This document shows, piece after piece, positions 10,906-23,260 of a DNA stretch of 64,000 bases. The notes under the pieces are model-generated. The model was given only the letters and a program-made list of their open reading frames with translations. It ran no database searches and was not told the origin of the DNA. This stretch comes from Sepiola atlantica (Eukaryota; Mollusca; Cephalopoda; Sepiida; Sepiolidae): NCBI GenBank assembly GCA_963556195.1, contig OY744531.1, forward strand, positions 46,569,200 to 46,633,199. Direction: 5' to 3'. A program made the translations under genes and the position numbers. Position 1 is the stretch's first letter. The number at the start of each line of letters is the position of its first letter.

Positions 10906-11100
10906 AACAAATATTACTGTCTGTATTACGATAATTAGACTTTATGAAACCAAAAATCGGTATTTAAAAAAATGAACAAATAATTCATTTATTTAAACAA
11001 AAAATATCGGGTCCAGTTATCTTATTTCTTAACTAATTTTCAAAGTTATCGACGATTTTAACTGTAGTAACATTTATCTTATTAGTTGTACACGCGCCCC
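10906..11100 (+). repeat. Direct repeat, left copy
   Basis: AATATTACTGTCTGTATTAC, ATTCATTTATTT and TTCTTAACTAATTTTCAAA are matched in order at 11182-11352. No coding signature or element ends were seen, so the class is unknown. Confidence 0.55.
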
Positions 11101-11181
11101 GGCGCTACTTACTACTGTCATCGGACATTAAAAAATCAGTTTCTCCAACAACACTGGTATAATTCGTCGAAAAAAAAGAAA

Positions 11182-11352
11182 AATATTGTTTGCATTACAA
11201 TGATTAGGGTTTATAAAATCAACAATTTAGATAAAAAAAAAATGAATAAATGATTCATTTATTTGTGTCATTTGGTTTCTTAACTAATTTTCAAATTCAT
11301 CATTACACCGACGCTACTAACTGTAGAAACATTGATCTTATTAAAGCTATAA
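11182..11352 (+). repeat. Direct repeat, right copy
   Basis: Diverged duplicate of 10906-11100, offset about 276 bases. It shares GATTCATTTATTT and TTCTTAACTAATTTTCAAA. It may be two insertions of one unclassified repeat or an old local duplication. Confidence 0.55.
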
Positions 11353-11795
11353 TGATTCTAAACCTTATATCCAGAATCCTTATATTACAATTGTATCAAA
11401 ATCGATATCATGATTTTCATTCAAGACATTTAAGGCTTAAGCTTAATGGCTCATTAAAACCAAAATAAAACTGGCTTAATTCGTGTCTGATGACTATGGT
11501 TTAACGCTAGAATATGTGAATATTAAAATGTGTGGTTGTCTTCATCTTATTAAAATAAGTGTAAAATATTCAAAACAAATTGCAATTTTGGGAATATTTA
11601 TTAATTGATATCTAATACATATTCCACAGAAATCTAAATTATCAGAATTTTCGCAAAGAGCGTACAACCCTTTTTTAGCTATCTGCAGTAAACTAAATGA
11701 GAATACATTAAACTTGCATTACAACCTATACTTTCAATCAGTTGTCTTCCAAAATTTATAATGAGCGATTAATTAGCTTGGGAGTGAATAATCCT
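11353..11795. other. No gene seen
   Basis: AT-rich, no coding signature. Confidence 0.5.
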
Positions 11796-11806
11796 GTACA
11801 CACACC

Positions 11807-11879
<73 letters not shown>
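11796..11879. repeat. Compound (CA)n/(TA)n microsatellite
   Basis: CA run to about 11826 followed by a long TA run, directly before LINE copy 2. Confidence 0.95.
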
Positions 11880-11881
<2 letters not shown>

Positions 11882-13840
11882 GAAAGCATAGATACTGAAC
11901 TTTGTCTTGATTTTAGTTCCCAAATACATGTATTTGGGGATTTTAATGCACATCACTGTGACTGGTATAGATTCTCTAGCTATACATACACAGCTGGTAA
12001 TTCTACATATAGTTTCTCCATAGCGAACGCCCTCTCACACACTGTCACTTTTTCGATCCGCCTCACTGATCATGTGGACCAGCAAGCCTAACTTATCGAC
12101 CTGTTCTGGACCTCACTGCTCGAAACTTGTGTGACGAATGCTGATAGCTCGCCCAAGAACGCTGATAACATCGTGGTAATAGTTGATATCACCTTAAAAT
12201 CCGATTGTAAAAGCTGCGAAGCAGTTGCTCAAAACAACAAGATACTACAAGCAGAATGATTGGGCATCTATCAAAGATAACATCAGAAACACTCCAATGA
12301 GTAAAACTTTTCTCTCTCCCTTCTGATCAGTGCGCAAATAAGGTAACCGAATCGGTCAAAGTAGGATGTGCAGCATATGTTCCCATGCGAAAATTCTACA
12401 GCAAGCCGCACTTTCAGCATTGGTTCACCTGGAAATGTGCAGCTGCTGTTACTAAGAGGCAGCAATCATTCCGACAATTCAGATGCCCTAAGTAAACTAC
12501 GAATATACAGAAATCTATAGCGCCCCACCCCAAAAAGAAATGTAAGACTGTGATAGGTGAAGACAAGTGTACTTATACAGGTATAACCAGGAAACGCATT
12601 GAGTCACAGAAATAGGCACTCGTGATTCCTGGTAAATCATCAATAGTGTGGTAGAACAATAGGTAATCAACAATTCCCCACATCCCAAGATGTCATTTGC
12701 ACGGCAACTGATACGGCTGAACTACTTGCCCAGCGTTTTTGCTTTACACTCCCATTTAAACTCCGCAGACTACTCCCTCAAAAGTTTCCTATAGCGGATT
12801 GAAGCCACGCTTGATGACTTGATCATCACCCTATCTCATGTCCTGAACATCAAAAAAGACCTTGAAACCTCAAAAGCATGTGGGCCTTATTTTATACCAG
12901 TAACAGTAATAAAAGAAAAAAAACTTGAAACCTCAAAAGCATGTGGGCCTTATTTTATACCAGTAACAGTTATAAAAGAAATGCTTTGTTGAACTTGCCC
13001 CTGCCCTCTCCAAACTTTACCACACATTCCTTGCAGAATCTTGTTGCCCTGATAGCTGGAAAATTGCCTCTGTGGTACCAGTCTTCAAGAATTCTGGAGA
13101 TAGAACTGACCCTCAGAATAATCGTCCAATCAGTCTACCCCCGCTCTTCGCTAAAATCTTTGAATCTTTAATCAATATAGCGATAGTCCGTCATATCTTT
13201 TATGCTAAAATTATTTATTACCATCATTATGCATTTAGGCCAAGAAAGTGGGCTTCCTCTCGTTTGCTAGAAAACTTCTCACAACTGACATTATACTCTA
13301 TCTCTAAAAAGCAACCATCCGCCCATGCATAGAATATTGTTATCACATTTGAGCTGGTACGCTACCAACTACTCCCTCCTTCTTAAACAAGGTCCCCAAA
13401 AGAGTCTCTAATCTGAAAAGTACATCACTATCAACCAAGCTCCAGCCCCTGTCCCATCGCCGCAATGTTGCATACCTGTGTTTTTTTACAAGTACTTCAA
13501 TGGAATGTACTCCGATGAACTTGCTTCGCAGGTCCCTCTCGATGTAAATAAACCCCACCAAACCGACAATCAACAAAATCCCATCCACTCACTGCGAAGG
13601 TCCCCAGATACCAAAGAACCATCTACTCCAATAGCTTCTTTCGCCGTGCTGCTGGCTTTTAGAACGACCCCCTGCTCTCTGTTTCCCCGACAGTACTTAC
13701 ATGCAGAAATGTAAAATAATGGGAACAAGCATCTCGCTGCACAGCTCCCAATTTTGGATGAACCCCCAAACTGTCCTCCTAACTTTCAGTAGTTTCTTAA
13801 TTCTTGCCTTAGTTCGGGTGAACTATGTTACGAAAAGTAG
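11880..13840 (+). mobile_element. CR1/Jockey-type LINE, copy 2 (deleted, broken)
   Basis: Begins with the endonuclease stretch FGDFNAHH (about 11936-11957), whose DFN is the catalytic motif of APE-type LINE endonucleases. It continues through the connector with AAVTKRQQSFRQF and the RT finger motif. The RT core including the FADD box is missing: sequence jumps at about 13250 from FRPRKW to the C-terminal SRLLENFSQL region. A 63 bp direct duplication (12861-12986) and many stops are present. The 3' end matches copy 1 up to GGTGAACTA. Confidence 0.82.
12861..12986 (+). repeat. 63 bp direct duplication inside LINE copy 2
   Basis: CTTGAAACCTCAAAAGCATG begins both units, at 12861 and 12924, and the two are almost identical up to CAGTAACAGT. 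It is private to this copy, so it arose after insertion. An odd feature is an A-rich run at the junction, which suggests slippage. Confidence 0.9.
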
Positions 13841-14546
13841 ACTTTAATGTGTTTTGCGTTGTTGGTGCTTTTTAGAATAAAAGTTTGTCACATCTTAGAA
13901 AACATCATTTGCGTAAGATTATTTAAAGAAGTTAGAAAAACAAATAATGTTTTTTTAATAAATGAAATCAGTTATTTTAAAACATATCTGAGACTTTAGG
14001 CGTCTAACGTCTCTTTCTGAAGAAATACTTTCATTTCTTTCGTTATGTTGCTGCTATTATTCAACGAGTGGTAACCGACTCGTGGAGAAGGCAAACTATA
14101 CGTCTGTTCTTGTTGACATACAACATCTATTACGTCCCTAGTTGCTCAAGTCAAGCTGTTTCAAATAAAATATATTTATTTTCCTTCGATCCTATCATCA
14201 GAAGAAACACATAGAGCTAAGTTTGTGAGGGGAATTACCAAAAGTCATAATTTAAAAATATATGAATGTAATATAAGATAAATACAAATATGGAAAGTAT
14301 AGAAAATGTCCAATTCTAAGAGAATAGGTTTAAAATATAGGAAAAGGTTCACCGTTAAAGGTGTCATAAAAATTGTAGCTGCCCGTTCCAAAGCGGTAAG
14401 TAATTTTATTACTTTCGTATTATTCTTTGACAACGAACGGAAAACTGCTCGAAATATCAGAAGAAAATATAATATTTACAAAAACAACAATATCGTGTTT
14501 ATGCTTCATACATCACTACTCTAGAAGAATACGTGGAATAACAAAC
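13841..14546. other. No gene seen
   Basis: AT-rich. Open frames of 62-72 codons at 14245-14524 lie opposite one another and show no domain pattern. Confidence 0.5.
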
Positions 14547-14578
14547 AAATTTATATATAAATATATATATATATATAT
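14547..14578. repeat. (TA)n-rich tract
   Basis: Short TA-rich run next to the 3' end of LINE copy 3. Confidence 0.85.
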
Positions 14579-14665
14579 TTAAGATATTTCACCACAAACA
14601 AAGCAGATCGCCAGTGTAGACGTAAGGGGCTACTGAGAATTAGGGAGTATATTTTGGGTGTCATC

Positions 14666-16560
14666 CTAAGTTAGGAGCTGATCAACGAGATGTCTGTTTA
14701 CATTAGTTTTACACCTCTGCATCTCAGTACAGTCGCGGAAACAGGGAGAAGGAAGAGAGTTCCAGAGGCCGGCAGCACGAGAAATGAAGCTGATGGAGTA
14801 GAAGGGTCTCCGGAATCTCGGGACACTCACAGTGAATAGATTGGATCTAGTTGATTGTCGGTTTGTTCTAGTGTATTTGCCTCGAGGGGGCACTAACGCA
14901 GCTAATTCATCAGAGCACAATCCATTGAAGTATTATTAAAACTAGCACAAGGATGCAAAATTGCGGCGATGAGACAGGGGCTAGAGCTTGGTGAATAGTG
15001 AGGGACCTTTTAAGTTGGCGACTCTATTTTGGACCTTGTCTAAGAGGGAGAGACTAGTGGATGATGCACCAGCCGAGATGTGACAACACTACTTTATGAA
15101 TGGGCGGATGGGTGCTTTATAGAGATACAGGATAATGTAAGATGTGAGGAGTCTACTAGCACGGTAGAGAGAGCCCTCATTATTTGTAGCAGCCTTGGCA
15201 ATGTCTTCAATGTATTTGTTTCAATTAATGTTACATGTGATCGTTACGCCGAGTAGTTTGAATGTTTAACTCTCAGGTAGGGTGTTATTTGCCATTGTAA
15301 TCGGTGAGTGAAGAGGTTTATTGTAGTTATTGAAGGAAAGGAGCTTTGCTTTTGCGGCATGAAAAGTAATCAAGCATTTATGACCCCAATCCACTACAGC
15401 CTAGAGGTCACTTTCTAAGAATTCAGCAATTGCCTCGGATATGTACGCGCCTGTTTTGCCCACATGACGAGAGTAGAGCGTGGTCTCGTCAGCAAATATA
15501 CGTATCTCAGACTCGATGCTATCAGGGAGGTCGTTTATGAAAATCAGGAACAATAAAAATCCAAGGATGGATTACTTGGGTAAACCTGCATTTATAGCAT
15601 GTTCCTTTGATAGACGGCAATCGAGGGAAATCTGATTCTTTCTTTTGGTTAGGAAGGATCTAATTATATTAAATATTCGTCTAGTAATACCATATGACTG
15701 AATTTTTAGAAGGAGCCCCTTATGCCATTCCTTGTAAAAGACCTTGGATATATCAAGCGCTACTGCCCTATCTTTACCTGCCTTGTCCAGTGTATGATAT
15801 ATGCGTTCAGATATGACCGTTCGGATATCCGCAGTAGATCGTGCTTGTCTAAATCAATACTGGCGGTTAGAAAAAAAGTTTAGCATTAACTAGGTTCCTG
15901 ACTATCGCTAGATTGATTAAAGATTCAAAGATCTTAGCAAAGATCGAGAGTAGACTGATTGGGCGATAGTTCTTAGGATCTGTTCTGTCCCTAGAATTCT
16001 TAAAGACTGGTACCACAGAGGCAATTTTCCAGCTATCAGGGAAGCAAGATTCATCAAGGCATTTGTTGTAGAGTTTGGAGAGGGCAGGGGTCAGTTCTGC
16101 AGAGCATTTTCTTATTATAATTACCGGTATAAGATCAGGTCTACCAGCTTTGGAGGTGTCGAATTTTTTATGATGACCCTGACCTGAGATGGGGTGATGA
16201 CCAGGTTTTCGGGTGTGGCTTCAGTCCGCAATGGGAATTTAAGGAAGGGGTAGTTTGTTGAGTCCAAAGTGAAATTTAAGGCGAAACGCTAGGCAAGTAG
16301 TTCAGCCTAATCAGCTGCCGTGCAAACGACATCAGTGTGGTTTGATGGCGGGGTAATCGTTCATTGACCATTGTTCACCACACCATTAAAGATTTTCCAG
16401 AAATCGCGAGTGCCTAGTTTCTGCGACTGAATGCGTTTTTTGGTTATCTCTGTATACCTTCTCTTTGCTTCACCTATCACTGCCTTACAATCAATATTTG
16501 ATTCTATAAATATTTGTCTATTCACTGTTTACTTATGGCGGACGACTTTTGAAATGTTTG
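14666..16560 (-). pseudogene. LINE connector, reverse transcriptase and C-terminal region, broken
   Basis: On the minus strand, in order: the connector near 16440-16380, the finger motif (GRPDLIPVIIIRKC) near 16130, VPVFKNSRDRTDPKN near 15980, the FADE box near 15490, and the C-terminal LVPPRGKYTRTNRQSTRS near 14880. The frame changes several times. A few stops break it, so no full protein can be made. FADD to FADE removes one of the two adjacent metal-binding aspartates, so the enzyme would be inactive even if the frame were open. Confidence 0.78.
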
Positions 16561-16567
16561 CTGCCTC

Positions 16568-17366
16568 TCAGCAATGGCAGCTGCACATTTCGAGGTCAAC
16601 CATTGAGGGGGGGTTGTGTTTGCTGAATAAATTTCGCATTGGAACATAGGCTTCAATACCTGCTTTGACCCATTCGGTTAACTTATTTACACAATGATCA
16701 GCCGAGAGTGAGAAGGTTTCAGTCCATTGGGTGTTGCTTGTGTGATCTCTGATGGACGCAAAATTAGCTTGCTCGTAGTATCTCGTTGTCTTTAGAAACG
16801 GCTCATCAGCTTTTGAACGAGTTCTTACGGTGATAGCAATCATAACCACAACGTGATCAGCGTTCCTGAGCGGGCTATGGGTGTAAGTCACACAAGCCTC
16901 TGGCAGTGAGGTCAGGAACATGGCGAGAAGTGAGGCTTGCTGGCCTACTCGATCAGGGAGGCTAGTTGGAAAAGCGACAGTCTGTGAGAGGGAGTGAACT
17001 AAAGAGAAATTATACGTAGAGTTACCGGCTGCGTCAGTAATGCTGAAGAATCCCAGTCTATCATGGTGGTGTGCATTAAAATCCCCAAATACATGAAAGT
17101 TGGGCATTTGGGTCGAGTGAGAGTGCTCTATCTATTCTTTCAGAAACAGAGTTTAGCAGGGTACAGTTCTGGGCTGAAGGTGAACGGTATAAGAAATATA
17201 AATAACGAATGCTGTGATGTAAAGTCAATCTAAAGCACATATCGGCTTGGTCATATGATTCTAACCTATGTTCTCTAGTCAGGAGGAGGCTGTTCCGAAC
17301 ATAAACTCCTAGCCCGTGCATATGTTTGTCAGAGTCTTCAAGATAGATAGGGAGGTAGTCAGTCAT
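16568..17366 (-). pseudogene. LINE endonuclease domain (APE type), broken
   Basis: Two overlapping frames on the minus strand cover the domain. 17366-17076 gives HGLGVYVRNSLLLTREH and FLYRSPSAQN. 17107-16568 gives HVFGDFNAHHHDRLGFF and then NADHVVVMIAITVRT, where DH in LR-ADH is the usual -SDH catalytic motif. The enzyme nicks target DNA to prime reverse transcription. A single frameshift near 17090 separates the halves, after SCIWGF/HVFGDF. Otherwise the domain is well kept, which makes this copy the best template for a family consensus. Confidence 0.82.
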
Positions 17367-17665
17367 TTTACTTCAGTCAATGTTCTGCAAAATCAATGGG
17401 CCCTTTCTTAGGGCTTACACTCTATCTCTTTATGAAATACATAGATATTCGAATAGGCAATTAATTTTCTCCTTTACCTGTAAAAGTTGAGTTAGTAAAG
17501 AAGTTAGGAATATTAATTTTCGACTCAAATTGACCAGTTAACTATGTTATAGTATATATTTATTGTGGTCTCTTGGTCTTACCGGATTCTAGGACAATAC
17601 TTTATCTGGTTTGGTGGAGTATCCAGCTAAGTGCTGTTTGTTGAGGTAACATTACTTGGAAAAGG

Positions 17666-18694
17666 TGCACCATTCCTCGTACGCTTGTCGAGGGGATCTT
17701 ATTTAGTCTTAGAATACTATGTTATGTTGAATATTTTGTCAGGGTCTACTTGTAGTAGAAGTATCCTATGTTAGGTTATCTTGACAAACCCTTGTACAGA
17801 GAAACCGAAGACACTCGAGTATAGTGTCTAGTAGGTAATTCAAATGTGTGTATGATAAGGAAAACATATTTGGAGTGTCGCTTTTAATTCCATATCGATA
17901 TTTTCGAACAACCATTGAATCTTGTGCGATTACTTGCAGTGCCTCAGAGACCGTGACGGGAACTTGATTGAAATTGAATAACAACTGTAGCAATTAAAAT
18001 TAATCGAAAATGATGGTGAAGAAAAGAGGGTGGGCTTGTTTTTTCGTCAAATAAAGTAAAATTAATCAATTATTGACTCCAGAACCGGTTTCGTTTTTCA
18101 AGTAGCAGGTGTTTCCGTAAAGCAACATCCTTTGTCGTTTTCTCGCAAACAATCCGCTGCGAGTCTTCCAAGAAGACAAATGTCACAAAAAAAGACGAAG
18201 CAAAAGCAACAAATAATCCAAATGAGGAAAAGAAGAAAAAAAAAACGAGAGAATCCAAATTTCTGAAAAGAAGAAAATAATAGAAGGAAAAACAGAAAGG
18301 AAACATCAAATTAACAAAAGTAAATTCATTAAATAAGTGGAAGGAAAGACAGGAATTGCTCGTTTTTACAAAAAAACGAAGGAAAAAGAAATAAAGAAGG
18401 TGAGAATCAATATCAGGAGAAATGGGAAAATAGAAAAAAAAATAAAGAATACACATATAAAAATGAAAGAAGGAAGAAAATGAATAAATATGAATACAAT
18501 ATAATAATATATAAATATAATCCAAATAAAGAATAAAGAACAAAGTATTCTAAATAAATAAAACGACAGAAGAAATAAAAAAAAGTTAAAGAACGACTCT
18601 AATTGACAGAAAAGAAGGTATAAAACAGACTGACAGCTAGACAAACGTAAAAACACATTTAATTGCAGGACGAATAGAGATACTAATTCATACA
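17666..18694. other. No gene seen; purine-rich strand
   Basis: From about 18170 to 18690 the plus strand is strongly purine-rich (GAAA/AAGA text). The opposite strand therefore reads as long Phe/Leu/Ser-rich open frames at 18070-18695, a composition effect and not a membrane protein gene. Confidence 0.55.
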
Positions 18695-18739
18695 TATTCC
18701 TTCTTTCTTTCTTTCTTTCTTTTTTTCTTTCTTTCTGTC
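18695..18739. repeat. (TTTC)n microsatellite
   Basis: TTTC repeats with one T-rich interruption. Confidence 0.92.
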
Positions 18740-19118
18740 TTTTATATCATCTGAGAAAAAATCCAAATATCACGAAAGAAAACAATAGAAAGATAAAAAG
18801 AAAGAACATAAATCACAAAAGAAAAATAACATTGCAAAAGAAAAAAAACACGTTGTTTTACAGACAATACAAATATCCATACTTCAATCTGAAGACAGCT
18901 GCACAAATACAACATGCCAGTTTGAGTAAAAACAAATCTACCCAGGTTAATCAATTAGAAAAAAAAGCACAATTAAAAAGCGCATACTTTCGTCATAGCC
19001 ACACACTACTACACCTGGCTAATTGACTTGATACAGTTAATTTTAAAAGATTATTCAATTAAAAGTGGTGTGATAAGATGCCGGGCTCCCCTCAGTCACT
19101 AAATATTGAACCAGTCGG
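18740..19118. other. No gene seen; A-rich
   Basis: A-rich sequence up to the Gypsy 5' LTR. Confidence 0.5.
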
Positions 19119-19299
19119 TAGAATATATATATGACTACGAACAGTAGTATATGCATTCGAGTGTATTAGATTAATCGTATTGGATTACCGGTAGTGCTAT
19201 TGTTTTGTACGAAATATACGTTGTAATAAACCATCCTCTTTTTAAAGACCTTAGTAATTGGTTATTTTTGTTATTATAACTTCTAACCAAGTTATATCA
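19119..19299 (+). repeat. Gypsy 5' LTR
   Basis: Shares with the 3' LTR: ACTACGAAC, GTATTAGAT, GGATTACCGGTAGTGCTATT, ATACGTTGTAATAAACCATC and AACTTCTAACCAAG. The AATAAA within is the likely polyadenylation signal. The outer end is less certain because the start is diverged (TAGAATATAT against TGTTATATAT). Confidence 0.85.
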
Positions 19300-19301
19300 G
19301 C

Positions 19302-19318
19302 TGGCGGCGAGAATTTCG
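19302..19318 (+). promoter_or_regulatory. Probable primer binding site of the Gypsy element
   Basis: TGGCGGCGAGAATTTCG begins two bases after the 5' LTR, where the primer tRNA 3' end normally pairs. TGG is expected, being complementary to the CCA tail. I cannot name the tRNA from memory. Confidence 0.5.
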
Positions 19319-19859
19319 GAAACGAACAACGAAAAGATATGGTAAAGTCAACTACATGAACTGGCAAATATATTGGAGTATATTCAGTTGCGCGCGTGCT
19401 ATGTTTTATTCAGTAAATACATGCAAGTCACATTGTGAACGAAATAATCCGACTAGCGTTGATTTAAATATATGGATTGCAAATGTCGCTAATCGAATTC
19501 ACACTACAAAGAAGGATTTACCTCTACAAGGTACAAGAAAGCATCACACAAACGGTTCTTATCGTCTGGCGTACATGTGCACTAACGAACAAGGATACTG
19601 TGGAAATTTTTGCCAGTACAACAAAAATACATTAAAAATAGACGTGTCTATGAGGAAACCCTTTTTGAAAAAAAAGTAAGAATACTTTTATTGTTCGATT
19701 TTTCATAAAAGAATGTGATTGACCGTGACTCGAATTTGAACTCGGAACATTAAACTTACGACCTATACAAGATAAACGTTCAAGTTTTAGTAACTAATAA
19801 TAGTACACTCACTGCTATTCTTTCTAAAAACATTGTGTCGAGTTCTCATGAGTATTATC

Positions 19860-20760
19860 AATATGGAACAATTAGTCGAAATGACTAAAATGCTGTGTAC
19901 GGCTATGCAACACCAACGACAACAGCATCAAGAGTTGCAGCAACTAATACTACAACAGCAGAACATTTTCGAAAAAATTCTGAAACAGACCACCGAAGGA
20001 ATTGAACATTCTTTATCTAAATTTGTATACAAGCCTGATTCTGGCGTTACATTTCCAGCATATTTCAGATGATTTGAAACTATATTTACTAAAAAATGCT
20101 TACATTGGTCGGATAACCCTATTATTTCAGAAACTGAGAAGATAGGATATTACCAAATATGCGAACTTGATATTGCCTAGAAAACCTGAGAGAGTTTCAT
20201 TCGACGAAACTATAAAAAAACTGTCGAAAATGTGTGACGAAAGAAATAGTCTATTCCACACGCGATACAAATGTCTAAACATTGTGAAAACGGATAATGA
20301 AGATTTCTTAGCATACGCAGGAACAGTAAACTCTTTTGTTGAGCAATTCAAAATAAATGACATCCCCAATAATTTATTCAAATGCCTAATCTTTGTACAA
20401 TGAGCAACAGCAAATGCCTAATCTTTGTACAATGAGTAACAGCATCTAAGTACAAAGAAATAAGGTCTAGAAAGGTAGAGCAAGACACAGTAATCACGTT
20501 ACAAAGAGTGACAGAAGAATGTCAGCGTCCCATTAATGTTAAAAGGGATGATAACCAAATTGAGGAAAAAAGTGTTGCCAAAGTGCAACGCATAAAACAT
20601 TAAAAACAACTTCTAAATTTAAAAGGGTGGAAAATGTTAGACGTGCGGAAATAATACGCATACTAAAGATGTATGTCGGTATGAGAACACATTTTGTAAA
20701 TCTTGCGGAATTAAGGATCATAAAGTTCTGCCGCAAAAATAAAAAGAATAATTTTGAAAA
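19860..20760 (+). pseudogene. Gypsy gag region, broken
   Basis: A Gln-rich segment (QHQRQQHQELQQLILQQQ) is followed by PDSGVTFPAYFR and, after a stop, KPERVSFDETIKKLSKMCDE and TRYKCLNIVKTDNEDF. This is the pattern of invertebrate Gypsy gag proteins, in which the capsid assembles around element RNA. Near 20632-20735 the text TCGNNTHTKDVCRYENTFC then CKSCGIKDHK resembles the nucleic-acid-binding zinc knuckles, with one cysteine position changed to a stop. Stops at 20072 and beyond split it into at least three frames. Confidence 0.75.
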
Positions 20761-20844
20761 GGTAAACGTTGTGTTATCAAAAAAAAAAAGAAATCTAGAA
20801 CAGTGAAAATCGAAAATACGTACATGTACGTATAAATGGTCGTA

Positions 20845-20900
20845 CAATCACTTTTTACTGGATTCTGGCTCAGACATATGTATTATTGACGAACAAACAT
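20845..20900 (+). pseudogene. Gypsy aspartic protease fragment
   Basis: FLLDSGSDICIIDEQTW contains the retropepsin-type active-site motif DSGS (commonly DTGA/DSGS). Downstream protease sequence is obscured by A-rich indels. Confidence 0.72.
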
Positions 20901-21199
20901 GGAGAAAAATAAGAAAAAAAACAAATTATATGAAACCAAGAAAATTGCCAAAAGGTTTTTCAAAAAAATAAAACTTTAAAGAAGGATTAAAGTGAGATAT
21001 TTTTTTCTGTGGCAAACTACAAAAAACAAAAGTGTATGTGATTCAAAGGGTTAATTGGTGTATTTTCGGAATAGACTAGATAGTATTGTTCAATTTATTT
21101 GAACTCATAATAAACTCTTTTTGCAAAAAAATAAACAGTAAAGAAAAGAAAAAAATATTAAAAATGAAAATTTCATAAATAAATTGACAGAAGAATATC

Positions 21200-22340
21200 C
21201 CAAGGATTTCTCTGATGGTTTGGGTCCATGCACAAAGACAGAAGTCAAGTTTGAACTTAAGGAAAATGTCAGTTCAAGTTTTAAACCAAAGATAAACGTC
21301 TTTTTTCTTCCTAAGACGAAATTAATAAGGAACTGGAATGGTTTGGAATAAATGGGAGTTATGCGGACTAGGCGTCGCTCACCGTGTACGTCAAAACGAA
21401 ATACAAAAAATAAGAGTGTGCGCCGATTTTAAACGGGGTTACACAATTGCCTGAAGGATCATAACTATCCACTTCATTTGCCAGAATACATCTTTTCGAA
21501 GTTTAATCAAGGAAAATTATTTTCAAAAATCAATCTATCTGACGCATACTTGCATGTTAAAGTAACGACGAATGCTCAAAATACATGTGCATAAATACAC
21601 ATAAGGGAATTAAAAAAAAACTAAATAGGCTCCCTTTCGGCTTTAAGGTCGCCCCAAATTTGTTCTAGCAGATTATGGACACTACGCTGGCGAGTCTTGA
21701 GTTGGCTATCGCATATTTAGACGATATTCTAGTCAAACATTAGAACGTTCAGGAACACAAGAAAAACACATCAGAGCTATGTTCTAACGACTTGAAGAAT
21801 TCGGTTTCAAATTAAGTCTAGAGAAGTGTCAATTCTTCATGGAAAGAATTACATCCATCGGGCAAGTGATAGACAATGAAGGCAGGAAACCGTACCCACA
21901 GAGAACCGATACAATTAAATATATGACTGCACCAGACACAGTAGCAAAACTACAATCGTCTCCTAGGTTGGGCCAATATTATGAGATCTACATTCGAAAT
22001 ATGTACGATTTAAAAGCTCCCCTTAACGAATTATTAAGGAAAGACAAAAATGAATATGGTCAAAAGATTTCAAGACGGCTTTCCAGAAAATAAAAAAAGT
22101 CAACTCTCAGATCTAGCCTTAGCTCATTATGATCCTGTGAAAAGCATTATCTTTGCGACTGATGCTAGTGAATACAGAGTGGGTGCTTCACTGCTACAGA
22201 AATATGAAGATACTACTACTAAACTGACCACGCACGCTTCGATGACTCTTCTACCAGCTGTGAAAAATTATAGTCAGATCGAGAAAGAAGCATTATCGAT
22301 TGTGTTCGAGGTTAAAAAATACCATCCCTTTTTACATTGA
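21200..22340 (+). pseudogene. Gypsy reverse transcriptase and RNase H, broken
   Basis: RT motifs appear in order: VCADF near 21420, LFSKINLSDAYLHV near 21515-21555, RLPFG-like PFGFKVAPN near 21630, and YLDDILV at about 21711-21733, the catalytic D-D pair. Then come LSLEKCQFFMERITSIGQVI (thumb/connection) and the RNase H motif FATDASEYRVGASL near 22150-22190, followed by SQIEKEALSIVFEVKK. The enzyme would copy the element RNA into DNA. At least four frameshifts and stops separate these motifs. Confidence 0.85.
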
Positions 22341-22779
22341 AGCTCATTTATACTTCAAACAGACCATTAACTGTTTGTAAATATATTTGGATCAAAAAAG
22401 TATTTCTACTCACACTGCTGACCGTTTACAGCAATGGTGTGACCCCATTGAACTATCATTATAGGATGGAATACATCGCATCCAAAAAGCATGGACATAC
22501 GGATTGACTGTCAAAATTAATCCTAAAAATGAAGAACTGTTAAAGGAACGGTTACAGCAGTACTAAAAGAGGAAGAAGAAATCTCAAGTCTGTTGTTAAA
22601 CACTATCAGAGAATTACCTGTAACATCGGAACACATAAAAAAGAAGACCGAAAAAGAGTATTTCATATTAAAAATAAAGGACCACACCAACTTGAACGAA
22701 AGAAAGAAAAAGGGAATCAATTTGCGACAACACTCTAATGTACGCAGATAGAATTGTAATATCTCAATCTCTACATGAA

Positions 22780-23260
22780 GTCATTCTAAAATAATTTTAT
22801 ACCTGTCATCCTAACATGTCCCGGATGAAATCACTAGAATGTTTTGTAAAACTATGTCGAGGTTGTCAATTGGCTGCAAGGGCGCCTTCGGTCAAAACGT
22901 ATCCTTGGCCAAAAACGGATTTGCCGTTGGCACGTCTAGATATAGACTATGCTGGACCGATTAATGGATATTATTAATTGATCTTAATGGACTCTTTCTC
23001 GAAATGGACTGACGTATTAAAGTTCAAGAATCACACATCTAAGAACACCATCAGTGCATTAGATGGAATCTTCCGTCGGTTCGGGGTCCTCATGATACTG
23101 GTTAGCGACAGTGGTAGGGCGTTCACAGGTAAGGGATGTAATGATTTTTGTACTTTCTTGGACATTAAACACATTACTACACCAGTATATGATCGTAGAT
23201 CGAACGAGTAAGCCAAAAATTTAAGCGTGTCTTACAAAGAAAGTAAATATATGAACACGG
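22780..23260 (+). pseudogene. Gypsy integrase, broken
   Basis: CHPNMSRMK with CRGCQLAA is the HHCC-type zinc finger. LARLDIDYAGP carries the first catalytic Asp, and LVSDSGRAFTG the second (normally SDNG--F). PVYDRRSNE fits the region of the third acidic residue, but the expected SNG-AE text is damaged. A stop separates the first Asp from the second. The enzyme would insert the DNA copy into the genome. Confidence 0.82.

Larger units (their letters stand above)
14580..17665 (-). mobile_element. CR1/Jockey-type LINE, copy 3 (near complete, broken)
   Basis: At about 3.1 kb this is the fullest copy. On the minus strand it has a 5' noncoding region (17665-17400), endonuclease (17366-16568), connector, reverse transcriptase (about 16560-15480) and C-terminal region, ending near GTGGTGAAATATC beside a TA tract. 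The RT active-site box reads FADE instead of FADD near 15490. Its 5' noncoding region is repeated alone at 58565-58855. Stops and frameshifts are fewer than in the other two copies but still many. Confidence 0.85.

Noticed and set aside
18070..18695. Long Phe/Leu-rich minus-strand frames resembling membrane proteins
   Set aside because: The plus strand is purine-rich low-complexity DNA; two overlapping frames are open at once and no start context or domain is seen.
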